Shown here in pieces: positions 42,457 through 50,829 of a stretch of DNA of 64,000 bases. The notes under the pieces are model-generated. The model was not told the origin of the DNA. It saw only the letters and a program-made list of their open reading frames with translations, and ran no database searches. A program made the position numbers and the translations under genes. The stretch spans positions 59,632 to 123,631 of the forward strand of contig JAFGGO010000158.1 of the NCBI GenBank assembly GCA_016930515.1, read 5' to 3'. The DNA comes from Promethearchaeota archaeon (GTDB lineage: Archaea; Asgardarchaeota; Lokiarchaeia; Sigyniarchaeales; SOKP01). The first letter of the stretch is position 1; each line of letters begins with the position of its first letter.

Positions 42457-43593
42457 ATGAAGACGGAAGAAAATCCGCTGATTTTTAAAGATTCTTGGAT
42501 TTACGAGCATCAAGAATCCATTTTGTGTCTTGAATTCGGTGACATTAATGGAAATGGAAGAATCGAGATCATTGCTGCCACGAATAAAGGTAGGATCTTG
42601 ATAATCTCTTCGGATGGGACTTTATTACGAGATACCGTCGTTTGCAATAATTCTGCTATATTCCACATGCTAGCTATCAACTTAAACGAAAACGGGAAGA
42701 TTAAGTTAATAGTTGGAGGCATTGACGGGCTTTTAAGAGCGTTCATGGTTGCGAATTCCTACGAACTCGAACCAGATTGGGTCCATCAATTTGGCGGCTC
42801 GATAAGCGGAATCCTTTTCAATGACGTGAATTCGGACGGCGTGAAGGAAATAATTGGATACTCGCTCGATAAAACCATTCGAGTATTAAATCCTAGCGAT
42901 GGTTCGCTTGTTTGGGGGCAAGTATTCGAGGAGGGTGTTAGCGAAGCTATCGTGTTAAAAAAAAAACCTACAGAAAGTGGCTTACAAGTGCTTGCGTGCG
43001 GAAACGACGGGACGCTTCGATGTTTTTCGGGAATTAAAGGAGAGATGCTTTGGTTTAAACATTTCTCTGACAAATTAAGATGTATTTCCATCTTATCTAC
43101 TAGTGCTGATGTCATCATTGCCTGTGGTGGGGACGATAAAAGGTTACATTTCTTACGAGAAAGCGATAGGGAAGATATTGGTCATGTGGAATTCGAGGAT
43201 TACGCGTGGAAATGCTTTTCTTTAGGTAAAGATAAAATCGTCGCAAGCAGCTATTCGTTTGCGTTTTTTAACGACAACGCAGTTCTGGAACGCCTCGATT
43301 TTAGCTCTAAGATCTGTTGCGTTGATAATAATCTCCATGTATTATGGGAGATAAATGGTTTTAATGTTGAAGCGCTTGAACTCGTGGTATTAAAGACTCG
43401 TACCTCGATCGTTGCTGGTACTACGAAAGGTGAAATTGTGATGATCGATCCGATAAATGGAAATTACGAAAAATTACTAAAGGCAGGGTCGTGCGTGAAC
43501 GACATCATGCATGTGCCCAAATTGGGGATGATGCTCAGTTGTCACGACGATGGTCAAGTTAAGGCTTGGTATCTATCTGATGTTTCTAACTGA
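42457..43593 (+). CDS. Cytoplasmic beta-propeller protein (FG-GAP/WD40-like)
   Basis: A 378-residue protein with no signal peptide. It is built from seven or so blades of about 45-50 residues: early blades carry FG-GAP-like Asp/Asn/Gly loops (FGDINGNGRIEIIAATNKG, FNDVNSDGVKEIIGYSLDK), and later ones are WD/PQQ-like (LACGNDGTLRCFSGIKGEML, SCHDDGQVKAW). Such propellers are protein-interaction platforms; similar Asgard proteins are often likened to coatomer or BBS propellers, but no alpha-solenoid follows here. The gene is divergent from the transmembrane sensor. Confidence 0.75.
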   Translation: MKTEENPLIFKDSWIYEHQESILCLEFGDINGNGRIEIIAATNKGRILIISSDGTLLRDTVVCNNSAIFHMLAINLNENGKIKLIVGGIDGLLRAFMVANSYELEPDWVHQFGGSISGILFNDVNSDGVKEIIGYSLDKTIRVLNPSDGSLVWGQVFEEGVSEAIVLKKKPTESGLQVLACGNDGTLRCFSGIKGEMLWFKHFSDKLRCISILSTSADVIIACGGDDKRLHFLRESDREDIGHVEFEDYAWKCFSLGKDKIVASSYSFAFFNDNAVLERLDFSSKICCVDNNLHVLWEINGFNVEALELVVLKTRTSIVAGTTKGEIVMIDPINGNYEKLLKAGSCVNDIMHVPKLGMMLSCHDDGQVKAWYLSDVSN

Positions 43594-43705
43594 GATTTTT
43601 ACCATTTTATACTCGTGAGTAAAGGTGTTACCGAATGGTTTTTATTTAAATAAAATTTAAAAATTTATATCAAACCTATAACATTAAAAAAAAGGATTGA
43701 AAAAT

Positions 43706-44017
43706 ATGGCAAAAGATAAGATAATTGGTGCAATTGTCATGATCGTCGGAGTCCTAATTGCGGTGATTTACACGATGGGTTCTGTCGTGGACCTTTACAT
43801 GACCACGCTCGGAAACAATGTAAATTGGGACGCCGCGTTTAGACTATTTAACGTTGACCTCCTCGATTGGAGGTTGTTCGTGGTTGCTCCAATCTGGTTG
43901 ATCGTGATCTTGATCGCGATCATTGCAATTTGGATTGGTTACAGCATGCTCACGACGCCCGCTCCAGTTCCCTTGGAAGAGTTAGAAGAGGAACTCGCAG
44001 CGGAAGAAAACGCCTAA
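43706..44017 (+). CDS. Small two-helix membrane protein
   Basis: About 103 residues from ATG 43706, preceded by AAGGATT at 7 bases; the track start (43697) is an upstream TTG. There are two membrane helices (IIGAIVMIVGVLIAVIYTMG and LFVVAPIWLIVILIAIIAIW) separated by a 35-residue loop, and an acidic C-terminal tail. G+C is higher than in neighbouring genes, which may point to high expression. A TATA-like aatttatatc lies just upstream. No family is recognised. Confidence 0.7.
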   Translation: MAKDKIIGAIVMIVGVLIAVIYTMGSVVDLYMTTLGNNVNWDAAFRLFNVDLLDWRLFVVAPIWLIVILIAIIAIWIGYSMLTTPAPVPLEELEEELAAEENA

Positions 44018-44070
44018 ATTTCACATATTTTTTTATTTTTTTTCTCCTTTATTAAAATTAAAAAAAAGGA

Positions 44071-44916
44071 TTAGATCCCCTTGAAAAAATCCGCAGCGTC
44101 AATTATTTTAATGTCGTAGTAATGCCTGACAACCTCCACGAGAAAATCGATGTAGGAAGGCGAGATTTTAGCGTTGTGTATCTGAGAAAGGTACACATTT
44201 AGTTTGGAAGCGTCTAATGGGGCTCCTTTTTCCATGGTCTCTATGAAATCTAATGTTTCGTTAGTGAGCAAGTAAATTTTCAAGATTTCGTTTTTCAGCA
44301 CGATCAATCCCGTTTTAGAATCGTTCTCGTTGAAGAAATCTTGGATTATTTTGCTTTCAATCTTGAGATTTTTTTGTTTTAAAATCTTGTTTTTATCGTT
44401 AAACGCCTTTTCTCCGTCGAGAACGATGTAATTATTGAATAATTTCTTGTTTTCTCGAAATTCGGCGTGTGGAATGACCAAGAATTTCACATTGAAAGTA
44501 CCTTGAAAGGCGAATTCGAATAAGTTTACCAAGTGTCGATCAAGGAGGTCGAGATCGTTTATAATGACAAATTTAGCGTTGAAAAGACAGCATCGGATGA
44601 CGTTTGCGAAGAATTGGGCGTGAAAATTAAGCGTTAACAAGTACGTGTTGATCATACTCTCCGTCGGAATGAAGACTTCCTCTGGTTGCTGCTGTTCTAC
44701 CGTAATCTGTGGGAGTTCGATGGTAAAATCTGCGATGAAACAGTCTCTCACGCTCAGATTCTTATCAATATATGCAACGAAGGAATGTTGGCATATCGAG
44801 AGTTCTTCAATGTTAACTGCCGTGATACCACGAGAGCTTTTCAGCACGATATTGTCTTCGATATTTATGGTCCCCTTTTTTGCACATAAAGGACATTGGA
44901 TGTTAATTTTAGCCAT
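44071..44916 (-). CDS. Protein with N-terminal Cys/His motif shared with the window-start fragment
   Basis: A 281-residue soluble protein. The first ~65 residues contain CPLCAKKG, a strand, LSICQHSFVAYIDKNLSVRD and CFIADF, which parallels the fragment at 1-267. The remaining ~215 residues have no recognised domain; they alternate hydrophobic strands and helices (NVKFLVIPHAEF, GLIVLKNEILKIYLL) and end in a helix. In Asgard genomes such small Cys/His domains are frequent, and I suggest a role in GTPase or ubiquitin-like networks only tentatively. The start is ATG. It stands alone and is divergent from ribokinase. Confidence 0.55.
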   Translation of the reverse strand: MAKINIQCPLCAKKGTINIEDNIVLKSSRGITAVNIEELSICQHSFVAYIDKNLSVRDCFIADFTIELPQITVEQQQPEEVFIPTESMINTYLLTLNFHAQFFANVIRCCLFNAKFVIINDLDLLDRHLVNLFEFAFQGTFNVKFLVIPHAEFRENKKLFNNYIVLDGEKAFNDKNKILKQKNLKIESKIIQDFFNENDSKTGLIVLKNEILKIYLLTNETLDFIETMEKGAPLDASKLNVYLSQIHNAKISPSYIDFLVEVVRHYYDIKIIDAADFFKGI

Positions 44917-45087
44917 TTTCTTTTACCCCAAAAAAGTCATGACTGACAAATTTGTACTTTCCTGTATTTCATATTACTAATGGGAAAATGGCTTTTTAAA
45001 TATTGGTAATTCACTTGTTGTTCTTTGAAAAAGTACATCAAATGCCAAAGTTTTTTTCATTAAAAACGATTCAAGAGTGTGATATAG

Positions 45088-46056
45088 ATGAGATATGTTG
45101 TCGTGGTGGGGTCATCTAATGTTGACATGAACATTTATTCCGAACGACTCCCAAAACCAGGAGAAACGGTAACGGGAGGCACATTCAAGCGATTCCTGGG
45201 AGGAAAAGGCGCAAACCAAGCAGTTGCTGCTGCCAGAGCGGGCGCAAGCACTTTTTTTTTGGGAAAAGTCGGAACTGATTTGTTTGGGGACGAGATCCTC
45301 AAGCGTCTTGAGCAAGCACAAATCGATGTAAAACATGTGGCACGATCCCAAACAGAAGCAACTGGAATTGCTTTCATACTGGTTGATAAATTCGGAGAAA
45401 ATATGATATCCGTGGCTCCAGGGGCAAACGCTACGCTTTCAAAAGAACAAGTCTTAAAAAGCGCCGATTTGATCGAAAAAGCCAGAGTTGTCATGACGCA
45501 AATGGAAATACCTTTAGAGACCATCGAAAACATTTATGCAATCGCAGAAAAAGGGAACACGATAAAAATATTAAATCCTGCTCCCTTGCGTAACGTTTCG
45601 CGCGATATCTTGAAGCGAGTGGATATCATCATCCCTAACGAGGGCGAGTTGTTCAAACTTAATGCATTAATGGATTTCAGCGATGTAAATCTTGGAAATA
45701 TCGAACATGTAGTGCAAGCCTCTTCGAATATTGCGTCTATAGGAACCAAGTACATTATAACGACCTTAGGAAGCAAGGGAAGCGTTTTATACGAAAAGCG
45801 AACGGGTCATGCGCTTCATATCCCCGCGCTTAAGGCCAACGCTATCGACACTGTCGGAGCAGGAGATTGCTATAATGGGGTGCTAGCGAGCAAGCTATGC
45901 GAGGGTAAGGATGTGCTTACTGCCGTCAAGTACGCAACCGCTGCAGCTTCGATTGCTGTCACCCGGAAAGGAGCGCAGGAATCGATGCCCTATCAGGACG
46001 AAATAAAAATAAAATTTAAAGAAATTGAGAATATAGAACCAGAAAAGTTGAATTAA
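45088..46056 (+). CDS. rbsK: Ribokinase (PfkB family)
   Basis: A 322-residue PfkB-family sugar kinase. Sugar-binding GSSNVDMNIYSERLPKPGET and FLGGKGANQAVAAARAG at the N-terminus, and the ATP site and catalytic Asp in IDTVGAGDCYNGVLA near the C-terminus, are the ribokinase signatures. It phosphorylates ribose, or possibly another pentose or nucleoside, with ATP in the cytoplasm. No transporter is adjacent. G+C is slightly elevated. Start ATG with GTGAT upstream. Confidence 0.9.
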   Translation: MRYVVVVGSSNVDMNIYSERLPKPGETVTGGTFKRFLGGKGANQAVAAARAGASTFFLGKVGTDLFGDEILKRLEQAQIDVKHVARSQTEATGIAFILVDKFGENMISVAPGANATLSKEQVLKSADLIEKARVVMTQMEIPLETIENIYAIAEKGNTIKILNPAPLRNVSRDILKRVDIIIPNEGELFKLNALMDFSDVNLGNIEHVVQASSNIASIGTKYIITTLGSKGSVLYEKRTGHALHIPALKANAIDTVGAGDCYNGVLASKLCEGKDVLTAVKYATAAASIAVTRKGAQESMPYQDEIKIKFKEIENIEPEKLN

Positions 46057-46173
46057 AAAAGAAAATTTAACTTTTTTAATTAATTTTTAAAATTTTAATA
46101 TAAGGTAAGGCAATTACTAGCGGATTTTAAAAAACACGATACCAATAAAACAAATAAAGATGATTAAGATAAA

Positions 46174-46845
46174 TTGAATGTTGAAACTATTAAACCAAGA
46201 AAGAGCACGATTCTAAGAAGAAATTCCTCGAAAAACATGCGAATTTCAATTAGTGAAGAAAATTTAGATCTTGTTTATTTGATTAATGGAACAACATTAA
46301 AAACTGAAAAGATCTCCATGTCAGATCTTAATGTAAAACCAAGCGATTATTACATGATAATCAATGTTTCACGCGATAAGACTATTGAAGTTATCTATGA
46401 CGAAGACATCTCGCTTCACGAAATCGTATATGATCCATGTAAAGAAGAAAATGCTCCTAAAGAGTTGTTAAAGGAAGATTATTTTTTAAGAAATTATGAA
46501 ATACCTGATGGATACATTGACACGCTTCCCAAGTGGTATAGCTTTAAATTTACTTACGAGGATTTCAACTTGATCTTTATCAAGCCCGATATGGGTCTTT
46601 CATTTCAACGCCATAAACTTCGAACTGAGCATTGGAAGATCTTATCGGGAAAACCCATAATTATTTGCAATAAGAAAGTCAATTACTTTGTAGAGCCTGG
46701 TAGCGAATTCAACATGAAGAAAAACCAGCTCCACACGATCATTAATCCCCACCTGAACAACTACGTTCTGTTAAAAGAAAATTGGACAGGCGAGTTCGAC
46801 GAAAACGACATAGAAAGACTATTTAATCCAAATAATTACGTGTAA
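46174..46845 (+). CDS. Cupin protein related to type II mannose-6-phosphate isomerase
   Basis: A 223-residue protein. The C-terminal half is a cupin: SFQRHKLRTEHWKILSGKPI, a Gly turn, FNMKKNQLHTIINPHLNNY and the distinctive end LKENWTGEFDENDIERLFNP, which copies the E-x-DI-x-R tail of type II phosphomannose isomerases. The N-terminal ~110 residues are unrelated to the nucleotidyltransferase domain usually fused to such cupins. The pattern Q-x-H..E..H keeps metal ligands. Sugar-phosphate isomerisation is possible but unproven. The start is TTG 46174, or an internal ATG at 46234. Confidence 0.6.
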   Translation: MNVETIKPRKSTILRRNSSKNMRISISEENLDLVYLINGTTLKTEKISMSDLNVKPSDYYMIINVSRDKTIEVIYDEDISLHEIVYDPCKEENAPKELLKEDYFLRNYEIPDGYIDTLPKWYSFKFTYEDFNLIFIKPDMGLSFQRHKLRTEHWKILSGKPIIICNKKVNYFVEPGSEFNMKKNQLHTIINPHLNNYVLLKENWTGEFDENDIERLFNPNNYV

Positions 46846-46849
46846 GCGC

Positions 46850-46895
46850 TTGAAAAACGCTGTATCACCTTAATTTGAAAAATTAGCGCTTTCAA
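46850..46895. repeat. Imperfect inverted repeat after the cupin gene
   Basis: TTGAAAAACGCT (46850-46861) and AGCGCTTTCAA (46885-46895) are inverted copies with one mismatch/bulge. It lies five bases after the cupin stop and could fold as a transcript-end hairpin. No long T tract follows, so a terminator role is uncertain. Confidence 0.3.
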
Positions 46896-47021
46896 TCTTG
46901 GTCGAGAAATTTTAAAAATTTGAAAAATACATGTTTCTTCCAAGAGAATAGAATTATATCGATGCGATGTCTTGCCTTATAAGTTTTGTGTTTTTTATCG
47001 GTCGAAATCGTTCGTTTTGAT

Positions 47022-47062
47022 AAAATTAAAATTCTATAGTCGATTATTTCTAATATTACGCG
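47022..47062 (+). promoter_or_regulatory. Ribosomal protein promoter element, copy 1 (before rps19)
   Basis: The TATA-like aaaattaaaatt, 12 bases of spacer, then ATTTCTAATATTACG, 77 bases before the rps19 ATG. The same layout with the same spacing occurs before rps8. The distance between the parts fits a TATA box and an initiator, so the second block probably spans the transcript start. Confidence 0.6.
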
Positions 47063-47122
47063 TTAAAAAAATTACGTGAACATATTTACAATAAATTATA
47101 GACATCTTAGATTGGTTTTAAT

Positions 47123-47680
47123 ATGACTCCGAACGAAGACCCTAACGAGGAAGACCGAGAAGATCTCGAAGAAGAAGAATTCGACGAAGAAGAATTCGAC
47201 GAGGAATCCGAAGAAGAATCTTCTGAAGACTCTGAGGAAGAAGAATCCGAAGAATTCGACGCCGAAGCAGAATTGGCCCAATTGCAGTTCAAATATCGTG
47301 GTTTCACGCTAGACGAACTCAAGAAAATGAACGCCGATCAATTCATCAAGATCTTACCTTCACGGGCTCGGCGCTCTCTTAAGAGGGGTCTTCCACCTCG
47401 ACAGAAAAAGCTCTTGGAACGCTTGAGAAGGGCGTATAGGGCAAAAAAGCGGGGTAAGGACCTGGTAACAAGAACTCATGTGCGAGACATGATCATTTTT
47501 CCAGAAATGGTTGGCTTAACCATTGGAATCTACAATGGCAAGCAATTCCAGAATGTCGAGATCAAACCCGAAATGATCGGACATTATCTTGGAGAATTTT
47601 CACTCACGCGCAAGCATGTACAGCACGGAAGCCCAGGAATAGGTGCAACAAGATCCTCAAAATATGTTCCATTGAAGTAA
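47123..47680 (+). CDS. rps19: Ribosomal protein uS19 with a long acidic N-terminal extension
   Basis: The S19 body begins near residue 55 ([25 protein letters not shown]) and contains the head-binding core [29 protein letters not shown] and [20 protein letters not shown]. About 50 preceding residues are almost entirely Asp, Glu and Ser ([20 protein letters not shown]), making the protein 185 residues against about 130-150 in most archaea. It begins the cluster; L2 and L3/L4/L23 are not upstream. The extension starts at the only good ATG after the promoter element, so it is likely real. Confidence 0.95.
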   Translation: MTPNEDPNEEDREDLEEEEFDEEEFDEESEEESSEDSEEEESEEFDAEAELAQLQFKYRGFTLDELKKMNADQFIKILPSRARRSLKRGLPPRQKKLLERLRRAYRAKKRGKDLVTRTHVRDMIIFPEMVGLTIGIYNGKQFQNVEIKPEMIGHYLGEFSLTRKHVQHGSPGIGATRSSKYVPLK

Positions 47681-47734
47681 TTAAGGAGTCGTACTATAAA
47701 TTATAAAATAAAAATAACGATTAAGTGATGACAA

Positions 47735-48214
47735 ATGCCTAACTGGGGATATAGTTTTACAGAACAAAAATACGATTCTGACAGGCTCGCAAAAGCCTCG
47801 GGAAGAGATCTCAGGATCAAACCCAAGCACGCAAGAGAAATTTGTGCGGCGATAAAGGGAATGAAAGTGGAAAGAGCAAAAAACTTTTTAGAAAAAGTTA
47901 TAAGATTAGAACAATCGGTTCCTTTTAGACGATATAAGAAACACCAAGCTCATAGGCACGATTTAAAAGAATTCAAGTGGTATGCGGGGAGATATCCTCA
48001 AAAAGCAGCCGCAGTAATTTATGAAATCTTGTCTTCTGTGGAATCAAACGCAGAATTTAAGGGATTAGATGTTGAAATGTGCCGCATCATTCACGCAGCA
48101 ACTCATCATGGTAGAATCATAAAAAGATATATCCAGAGAGCACACGGGCGATCCTCGGCGAGATATAAGCATTTATCACATGTGGAACTTGTCATCTACG
48201 AAATGCCAAATTAA
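47735..48214 (+). CDS. rpl22: Ribosomal protein uL22
   Basis: A 159-residue archaeal L22 that lines the peptide exit tunnel. Diagnostic segments are WGYSFTEQKYDSDRLAKASG, IKPKHAREICAAIKGM, the tunnel loop region FKGLDVEMCRIIHAATHHGR and HGRSSARYKHLSHVELVIYE. It lies 54 bp after rps19 and 34 bp before rps3. Start ATG after GTGATG. Confidence 0.95.
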   Translation: MPNWGYSFTEQKYDSDRLAKASGRDLRIKPKHAREICAAIKGMKVERAKNFLEKVIRLEQSVPFRRYKKHQAHRHDLKEFKWYAGRYPQKAAAVIYEILSSVESNAEFKGLDVEMCRIIHAATHHGRIIKRYIQRAHGRSSARYKHLSHVELVIYEMPN

Positions 48215-48248
48215 ATTAAAATCACGATAAAAAATAAGGAATTAAATA

Positions 48249-49040
48249 ATGCCGTTAGCAAAACATTTCATTGAGCAAGGAATAAAACTAATGCAAATAA
48301 ACGAATACCTGCGATCTGAGCTAGTAAGAGCTGGATTTGCGGGTGTTGACTTGCAAAAGACGCCATTAGGCGTAAGAATCACCCTAAGAACCTCTCGTCC
48401 TGGATTGGTTATTGGAAAGGGCGGTAAGAGAATTCAAGAAATAACAGATGTTCTAAAGGATGTATACAAGCTTGAAATGCCTCAAATCGAAGTGGAAGAA
48501 GTAAAGAATCCCGACCTCGACGCTCAAATAATGGCCGAACGATTAGCCTACAGTCTCGATCGAGGAAGGCACTATCGAAGGGCTGGTTATTACATTTTGA
48601 GGAAAGTAATGGATGCTGGAGCTCGAGGCGTTGAAATTCAAGTTTCAGGAAAAGTCACTTCTCAAAGAGCGAGAACTCAAATCTTCAGGGCAGGAACGAT
48701 GTCGAAAAGCGGACAACCTGCCCAAGAAGGTGTAGACAAGGGCGTTGCTCAATGCATTCAAAAATCGGGAACTTTGGGCGTAATAGTAAAAATTATGCGA
48801 GCAGATTACAGGCAAGGTGATGGAGTTACCCTTAATCACGAAGCCCTTGAATCTGCTCAAGCGAAAGCAAAAGCTGAAGCTGCAAAGACTAAAGTCGAAA
48901 AGAAATATAAGATTGAAGAAGAAGAAGTTCCAATAACAGAAGAAGCAAAAGAACTCCTCGACGATGTTGACGAGGACGACATAACCGAAATATCGGACAT
49001 TTCCTTGACACCAAACCAAGACGAGGAAAAAGATAAATAA
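48249..49040 (+). CDS. rps3: Ribosomal protein uS3 with acidic C-terminal tail
   Basis: A 263-residue S3. The KH domain GLVIGKGGKRIQEITDVL and the C-terminal S3 domain (RRAGYYILRKVMDAGARGVE, AGTMSKSGQPAQEG) are complete. It forms the mRNA entry site of the small subunit. The last ~60 residues are acidic (EEEEVPITEEAKELLDDVDE), longer than in most archaeal S3, paralleling the acidic extension of S19. rpl29 follows 22 bp later. Confidence 0.95.
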   Translation: MPLAKHFIEQGIKLMQINEYLRSELVRAGFAGVDLQKTPLGVRITLRTSRPGLVIGKGGKRIQEITDVLKDVYKLEMPQIEVEEVKNPDLDAQIMAERLAYSLDRGRHYRRAGYYILRKVMDAGARGVEIQVSGKVTSQRARTQIFRAGTMSKSGQPAQEGVDKGVAQCIQKSGTLGVIVKIMRADYRQGDGVTLNHEALESAQAKAKAEAAKTKVEKKYKIEEEEVPITEEAKELLDDVDEDDITEISDISLTPNQDEEKDK

Positions 49041-49062
49041 ATAACATATGGTGTAATGTCGC

Positions 49063-49260
49063 ATGAAACTAATAACAGCTAAAGAAATACGAGAAATGGA
49101 CGATCGAGAAAAGCAAAGAAAGTTAAAAGATCTAAGAGAAGAATTAATGATGTTATTTAGCATGCAAACTGGAGGAGGAATATCCGATAATCCAGCAAAA
49201 GCAAAACAAATAAGAAAGCAAATAGCGCGAATATTAACAGTAATGAACGAGAAAAAATGA
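49063..49260 (+). CDS. rpl29: Ribosomal protein uL29
   Basis: A 65-residue two-helix protein of the large subunit near the tunnel exit, where it helps dock SRP. The body reads KEIREMDDREKQRKLKDLRE and AKAKQIRKQIARILTVMNEK. Its stop overlaps the Rpp29 start (ATGA), showing translational coupling. Confidence 0.93.
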   Translation: MKLITAKEIREMDDREKQRKLKDLREELMMLFSMQTGGGISDNPAKAKQIRKQIARILTVMNEKK

Positions 49261-49574
49261 GCGTTAGTCCAAAATTTTTAATATATCACGATTTAATTGG
49301 CTTCCTCGTTATGGTGAGGTCTAAGTCAAATCGTAATGTTGGAACTTTCTCTGATGCAGGTATTGTCATCGACGAGTCGAAAAATTTGCTTATAACAAAA
49401 AAAAATGGAATGATAAAGAAATACATTAAAAAAGACAATGTGTTTATGTTTAGCCCGCCAGAAGGATCTAGCGACGCAGGATTCAATCTGGAAGTAAACG
49501 GGGAAAAAATCGTGGGAATTCCCGAAAATAGGTTAAGAACGCTTAAAAAAAAGAAAAAATGGTTGAGAATTTAA
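49257..49574 (+). CDS. rnp1: Ribonuclease P protein component 1 (Rpp29/Pop4)
   Basis: A 105-residue Sm-like barrel protein of archaeal RNase P, which trims tRNA 5' leaders. Visible blocks are LIYHDLIGFLVMVRSKSNRN, GIVIDESKNLLITKK and VDGEKIVGIPENRL-like VNGEKIVGIPENRL. Its position between rpl29 and rps17 is the common archaeal one, although in many euryarchaea an SUI1/eIF1 gene also lies here and is absent. It overlaps rpl29 by four bases and abuts rps17. Confidence 0.92.
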   Translation: MSVSPKFLIYHDLIGFLVMVRSKSNRNVGTFSDAGIVIDESKNLLITKKNGMIKKYIKKDNVFMFSPPEGSSDAGFNLEVNGEKIVGIPENRLRTLKKKKKWLRI

Positions 49575-49928
49575 ATGAGTAGAAATATTGGAATACCTGG
49601 AGTAAATCCTCCAAAATCGAAGGAAGATTGCATGGATAAGTATTGTCCGTTTCATGGAAGTACGAAAATCAGGGGTAAAATTACGAAGGGTGTTATCGTT
49701 AACAAGAAGGCTCGTAATTCCGTTATCATAAGACAAGATTATGTTAAATTTGTTAAAAAATATCAAAGATACGAGCGTCGTAACTCGCGACTTGCGTGTC
49801 ACTTGCCAGAATGCTTGAGACAAGAAATGCAAGTGGGAGACCTCGTAATCGTAGGAGAATCCCGCAAGATTTCGAAAACAAAAGCATTCGTCGTCTTAGA
49901 CAAGATAAAAAGTCAGGAGGCAACTTAA
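49575..49928 (+). CDS. rps17: Ribosomal protein uS17
   Basis: A 117-residue archaeal S17. IPGVNPPKSKEDCMDKYCPF at the N-terminus is the archaeal/eukaryotic extension, followed by GVIVNKKARNSVIIRQDYV and the rRNA-binding RRNSRLACHLPEC and VIVGESRKISKTKAFVVL. The start ATG directly follows the Rpp29 stop, and the stop abuts the rpl14 start. Confidence 0.94.
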   Translation: MSRNIGIPGVNPPKSKEDCMDKYCPFHGSTKIRGKITKGVIVNKKARNSVIIRQDYVKFVKKYQRYERRNSRLACHLPECLRQEMQVGDLVIVGESRKISKTKAFVVLDKIKSQEAT

Positions 49929-50354
49929 ATGGGATCTCGAAGAAAGTCAGGAAGGAAGAAAACCTCGCGCCCGAGATTAAGTTACGGAGTGCAAAATAAC
50001 ACGAGATTGGTAATAGCCGATAACTCTGGAGCTAAAATAGCCCAGATCATTGGCGTCGATCATTATAAAGGAAGACAGAGGCGATTACCAAAAGCAACTT
50101 TAGGGAGCGTAGTGACGGTTTCTATAAAAAAAGGAAAACCAGAATTAAAAGGAAATATTTTAAAATGCGTCATCGTGCGCCAAAAACAAATAGTTAGAAG
50201 ATTAGATGGATCGAGATTGTGCTTCGAGGACAACGCAGGCGTGATAATATCGAAAGAAGGAGACCCAAAAGGCACGGAAATTCGTGGACCAATCGCTCGA
50301 GAGGCGGCAGAAGCGTTTCCACGCTTGGCGTCAATATCGTCCTTAATAATATAA
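49929..50354 (+). CDS. rpl14: Ribosomal protein uL14
   Basis: A 141-residue L14 forming an intersubunit bridge. The core NTRLVIADNSGAKIAQIIGV, LPKATLGSVVTVSIKKGKPE, DGSRLCFEDNAGVIISKEGD and GTEIRGPIAREAAEAFPRLA is complete. No gap separates it from rps17; rpl24 follows 37 bp later. Confidence 0.95.
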   Translation: MGSRRKSGRKKTSRPRLSYGVQNNTRLVIADNSGAKIAQIIGVDHYKGRQRRLPKATLGSVVTVSIKKGKPELKGNILKCVIVRQKQIVRRLDGSRLCFEDNAGVIISKEGDPKGTEIRGPIAREAAEAFPRLASISSLII

Positions 50355-50391
50355 TTTTAAATTAAAGATAAACACGAAAAAGGTTGAACTA

Positions 50392-50829
50392 ATGAAAGTA
50401 GCGTCAAAAAAGCCGGGTAAGCAGAGAAAAGCCCTCTATACGCATAAAAACCACCAGAGATCGAGGCTTAATTCGGTAAGGGTAGCTGATTTCTTGCGAG
50501 AAGAATATGGTGTCAAGAAACTACCCCTCCGGGTTGGTGATAATGTGAGGGTGTGTAGGGGTGAATTTAAAGATTTCGAAGGAGAAATCTTGGAAATCCT
50601 GAAAAATCACAGGGCAAAAATTAAAGAATGCACATTCGAAAGAACTGACGGAACTCAATTTTATCCCGGCATTCATGTTTCAAATCTCATCATAACAAAA
50701 TTTTATAAGGAAAAAAAGATGGATGCGTATCGCGCAAGAATGATCGAAAGAAAATCTGGATATAATCTTGAAGAGGAGATTACTGCTCCTAAAAAACAAA
50801 AGGGTAAAAACCCAGACGAGGTGGCTTAA
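50392..50829 (+). CDS. rpl24: Ribosomal protein uL24
   Basis: A 145-residue archaeal L24. The KOW motif PLRVGDNVRVCRGEFKDFEG is clear, after the archaeal start KKPGKQRKALYTHKNHQRSR. The C-terminal tail is charged. It helps begin 50S assembly. The stop immediately precedes the rps4e start. Confidence 0.94.
   Translation: MKVASKKPGKQRKALYTHKNHQRSRLNSVRVADFLREEYGVKKLPLRVGDNVRVCRGEFKDFEGEILEILKNHRAKIKECTFERTDGTQFYPGIHVSNLIITKFYKEKKMDAYRARMIERKSGYNLEEEITAPKKQKGKNPDEVA

Noticed and set aside
47096-47281. Low-complexity Phe- or Ser-rich minus-strand ORFs over rps19
   Set aside because: They are shadows of the acidic GAA/GAC codon run of rps19.
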